Assembly: GCA_964540535.1 (NCBI GenBank)
Contig: CAZIMO010000003.1
Coordinates: 1-64,000 of the forward strand
DNA length: 64,000 nt
Reading direction: 5' to 3'
Source of the DNA: Fimenecus sp964540535
Lineage (GTDB): Bacteria > Bacillota > Clostridia > Oscillospirales > Acutalibacteraceae
Each line of letters begins with the position of its first letter. The first letter of the stretch is position 1. Made by a program: the position numbers and the translations under genes. Positions 63,217 through 64,000 of this stretch are shown here, one piece after another. Below the pieces are notes generated by a model, which saw only the letters and a list, made by a program, of their open reading frames with translations, ran no database searches and was not told the origin of the DNA.

Positions 63217-63972
63217 CTAATCCACCTCTAACCCCTCAAAAAGGTCAATACGGTATTTTCCGCTTACAATATATACATCGCCGTTTTTATCCCACAGAAC
63301 AGGTCTGCCGTCAAGGTCAAAATACACATTGCCCTCTGCGTCAAAATAATAATCGCAGTTGTCCTCGCACATAGTAAATGAACCGTTTTCATCATATACA
63401 AAATAGCCGTCTTTGTCAAGAAAGCAGTAATCCCCTTTTAATCTGTTTCCGTTTTGGTCAACAAATTCACCTATATAAATGAAATCCGGCTCCAACACAT
63501 ACCTGTTACCCTCTCGGTCATAAAGCGGAACATCATATTCCTCATACCATTCGTACTCATTGCCGTATAAATCATAATAAGTAACTATAGGCTCATTGTC
63601 TATTTCGCTTTTTATAACCGAAACTCCGACTGTAACAGCCGAAACCATCGCTGTTATCATCATTATTCCGTAGGTGATTATTGAAAGCACCATTGCCGCA
63701 GTACCTTTTCTTTTATATACCTTGGGGTACGGAATATTCCAAATCCATTTTCTTATACAGCGGTGATAAAATGAGTACACAAGTCTGCCCAATACGGGTG
63801 AACCCAACACTACTATTACCCAAATCCACTTGTAGTTAAAGCCCCTCGATTTTGCGTCACGGTAGACCGAGATTGCCATAAAAATTCCTGCAATTACTCT
63901 TATCAGATTAACAGCTATAACATATCCCATAATTCCCGAATAGAACATTCCCTGCGATACATTATCAAACAT
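63217..63972 (-). CDS. Membrane protein with C-terminal Asp-x-x-Gly repeats
   Basis: 251 residues. There are two or three membrane helices in residues about 10-110 (VIAVNLIRVIAGIFMAISVY; IWVIVVLGSPVLGRLVYSF; MVLSIITYGIMMITAMVSAVTV). From residue about 135 the chain repeats a Tyr/Asp-rich unit at least eight times: DLYGN, DREGN, DQNGN, DKDGY, DENGS, DAEGN, DLDGR and DKNGD, each followed by aromatic or aliphatic residues. The repeats recall calcium-loop or YD-like beta hairpins. The orientation is unclear, but the repeat part is probably extracellular. ATG 63972 is preceded by GGGAG. Family not recognised. Confidence 0.72.
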   Translation of the reverse strand: MFDNVSQGMFYSGIMGYVIAVNLIRVIAGIFMAISVYRDAKSRGFNYKWIWVIVVLGSPVLGRLVYSFYHRCIRKWIWNIPYPKVYKRKGTAAMVLSIITYGIMMITAMVSAVTVGVSVIKSEIDNEPIVTYYDLYGNEYEWYEEYDVPLYDREGNRYVLEPDFIYIGEFVDQNGNRLKGDYCFLDKDGYFVYDENGSFTMCEDNCDYYFDAEGNVYFDLDGRPVLWDKNGDVYIVSGKYRIDLFEGLEVD

Positions 63973-64000
63973 AACAAAACTCCCTGTTCAAACTGCCAAA

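Overview
The window reads as chromosome from a low-GC, spore-forming Gram-positive anaerobe of the Clostridia, probably a gut Oscillospiraceae/Ruminococcaceae-type organism. The evidence is a SleB-type cortex hydrolase, a SpoIIQ-like M23 protein, a four-cysteine S14, a KOW protein beside infA, a T-box, a Gram-positive LexA box, cohesin and dockerin modules, and an [FeFe]-hydrogenase-like sensor protein. The taxon is an inference from gene content, not from any search.

Layout. 1-213: leader and two tandem promoters of a leftward rRNA operon that lies off the edge. 364-1068: SleB. 1182-9510: one leftward operon for chorismate, Phe and Tyr (aroF-tyrA-aroB-aroA-aroC-pheA-aroEK-aroQ). It is headed by a complete transcription attenuator whose 28-codon leader peptide is packed with Phe and Tyr codons. 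9558-10136: a divergent XRE repressor and DUF6809-like pair sharing a symmetric operator. 10211-15264: leuA-leuB-HAD-trpS behind a T-box. 15308-17978: a 46-aa ORF and a polar amino-acid ABC importer. 18061-23260: GtrA, tRNA-Thr, three RNA methyltransferases and a lipid kinase. 23318-26702: phosphatase, LexA, an unexplained 300-nt segment, the M23 protein and a PPTase. 26744-29924: a five-gene cluster of PHP, DRTGG, hydrogenase-like, HATPase and DRTGG proteins. 30055-32332: two paralogous anchored proteins with repetitive linkers. 32344-34829: maf-nudix-murD leftward from murD. 34886-37103: an EF-G-like GTPase. 37227-40765: an exported amidase carrying both cohesin and dockerin, a second cohesin protein and a 38-aa peptide. 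41100-46571: XRE, DUF11, three small uncharacterised genes, YfcE, NagA, and a secreted-protein gene broken by a stop codon in its signal peptide.

46895-62777 is the leftward S10-spc-alpha ribosomal superoperon (rpsJ to rplQ, with secY, adk, map, the KOW gene, infA, rpmJ and rpoA). It has a promoter and a leader with a terminator-like hairpin, and structured intergenic RNA before rpsM and rplB. 62970-63972 holds a coiled-coil protein and a membrane protein with Asp-x-x-Gly repeats.

How the genes work together. The amino-acid genes show two different RNA sensing mechanisms a few kilobases apart. The aromatic operon uses ribosome stalling on Phe and Tyr codons. The leucine operon uses a T-box. 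I regard the aromatic attenuator as the best-supported unusual element. The hydrogenase-like sensor cluster and the cohesin/dockerin/38-aa-peptide operon are the most open biologically.
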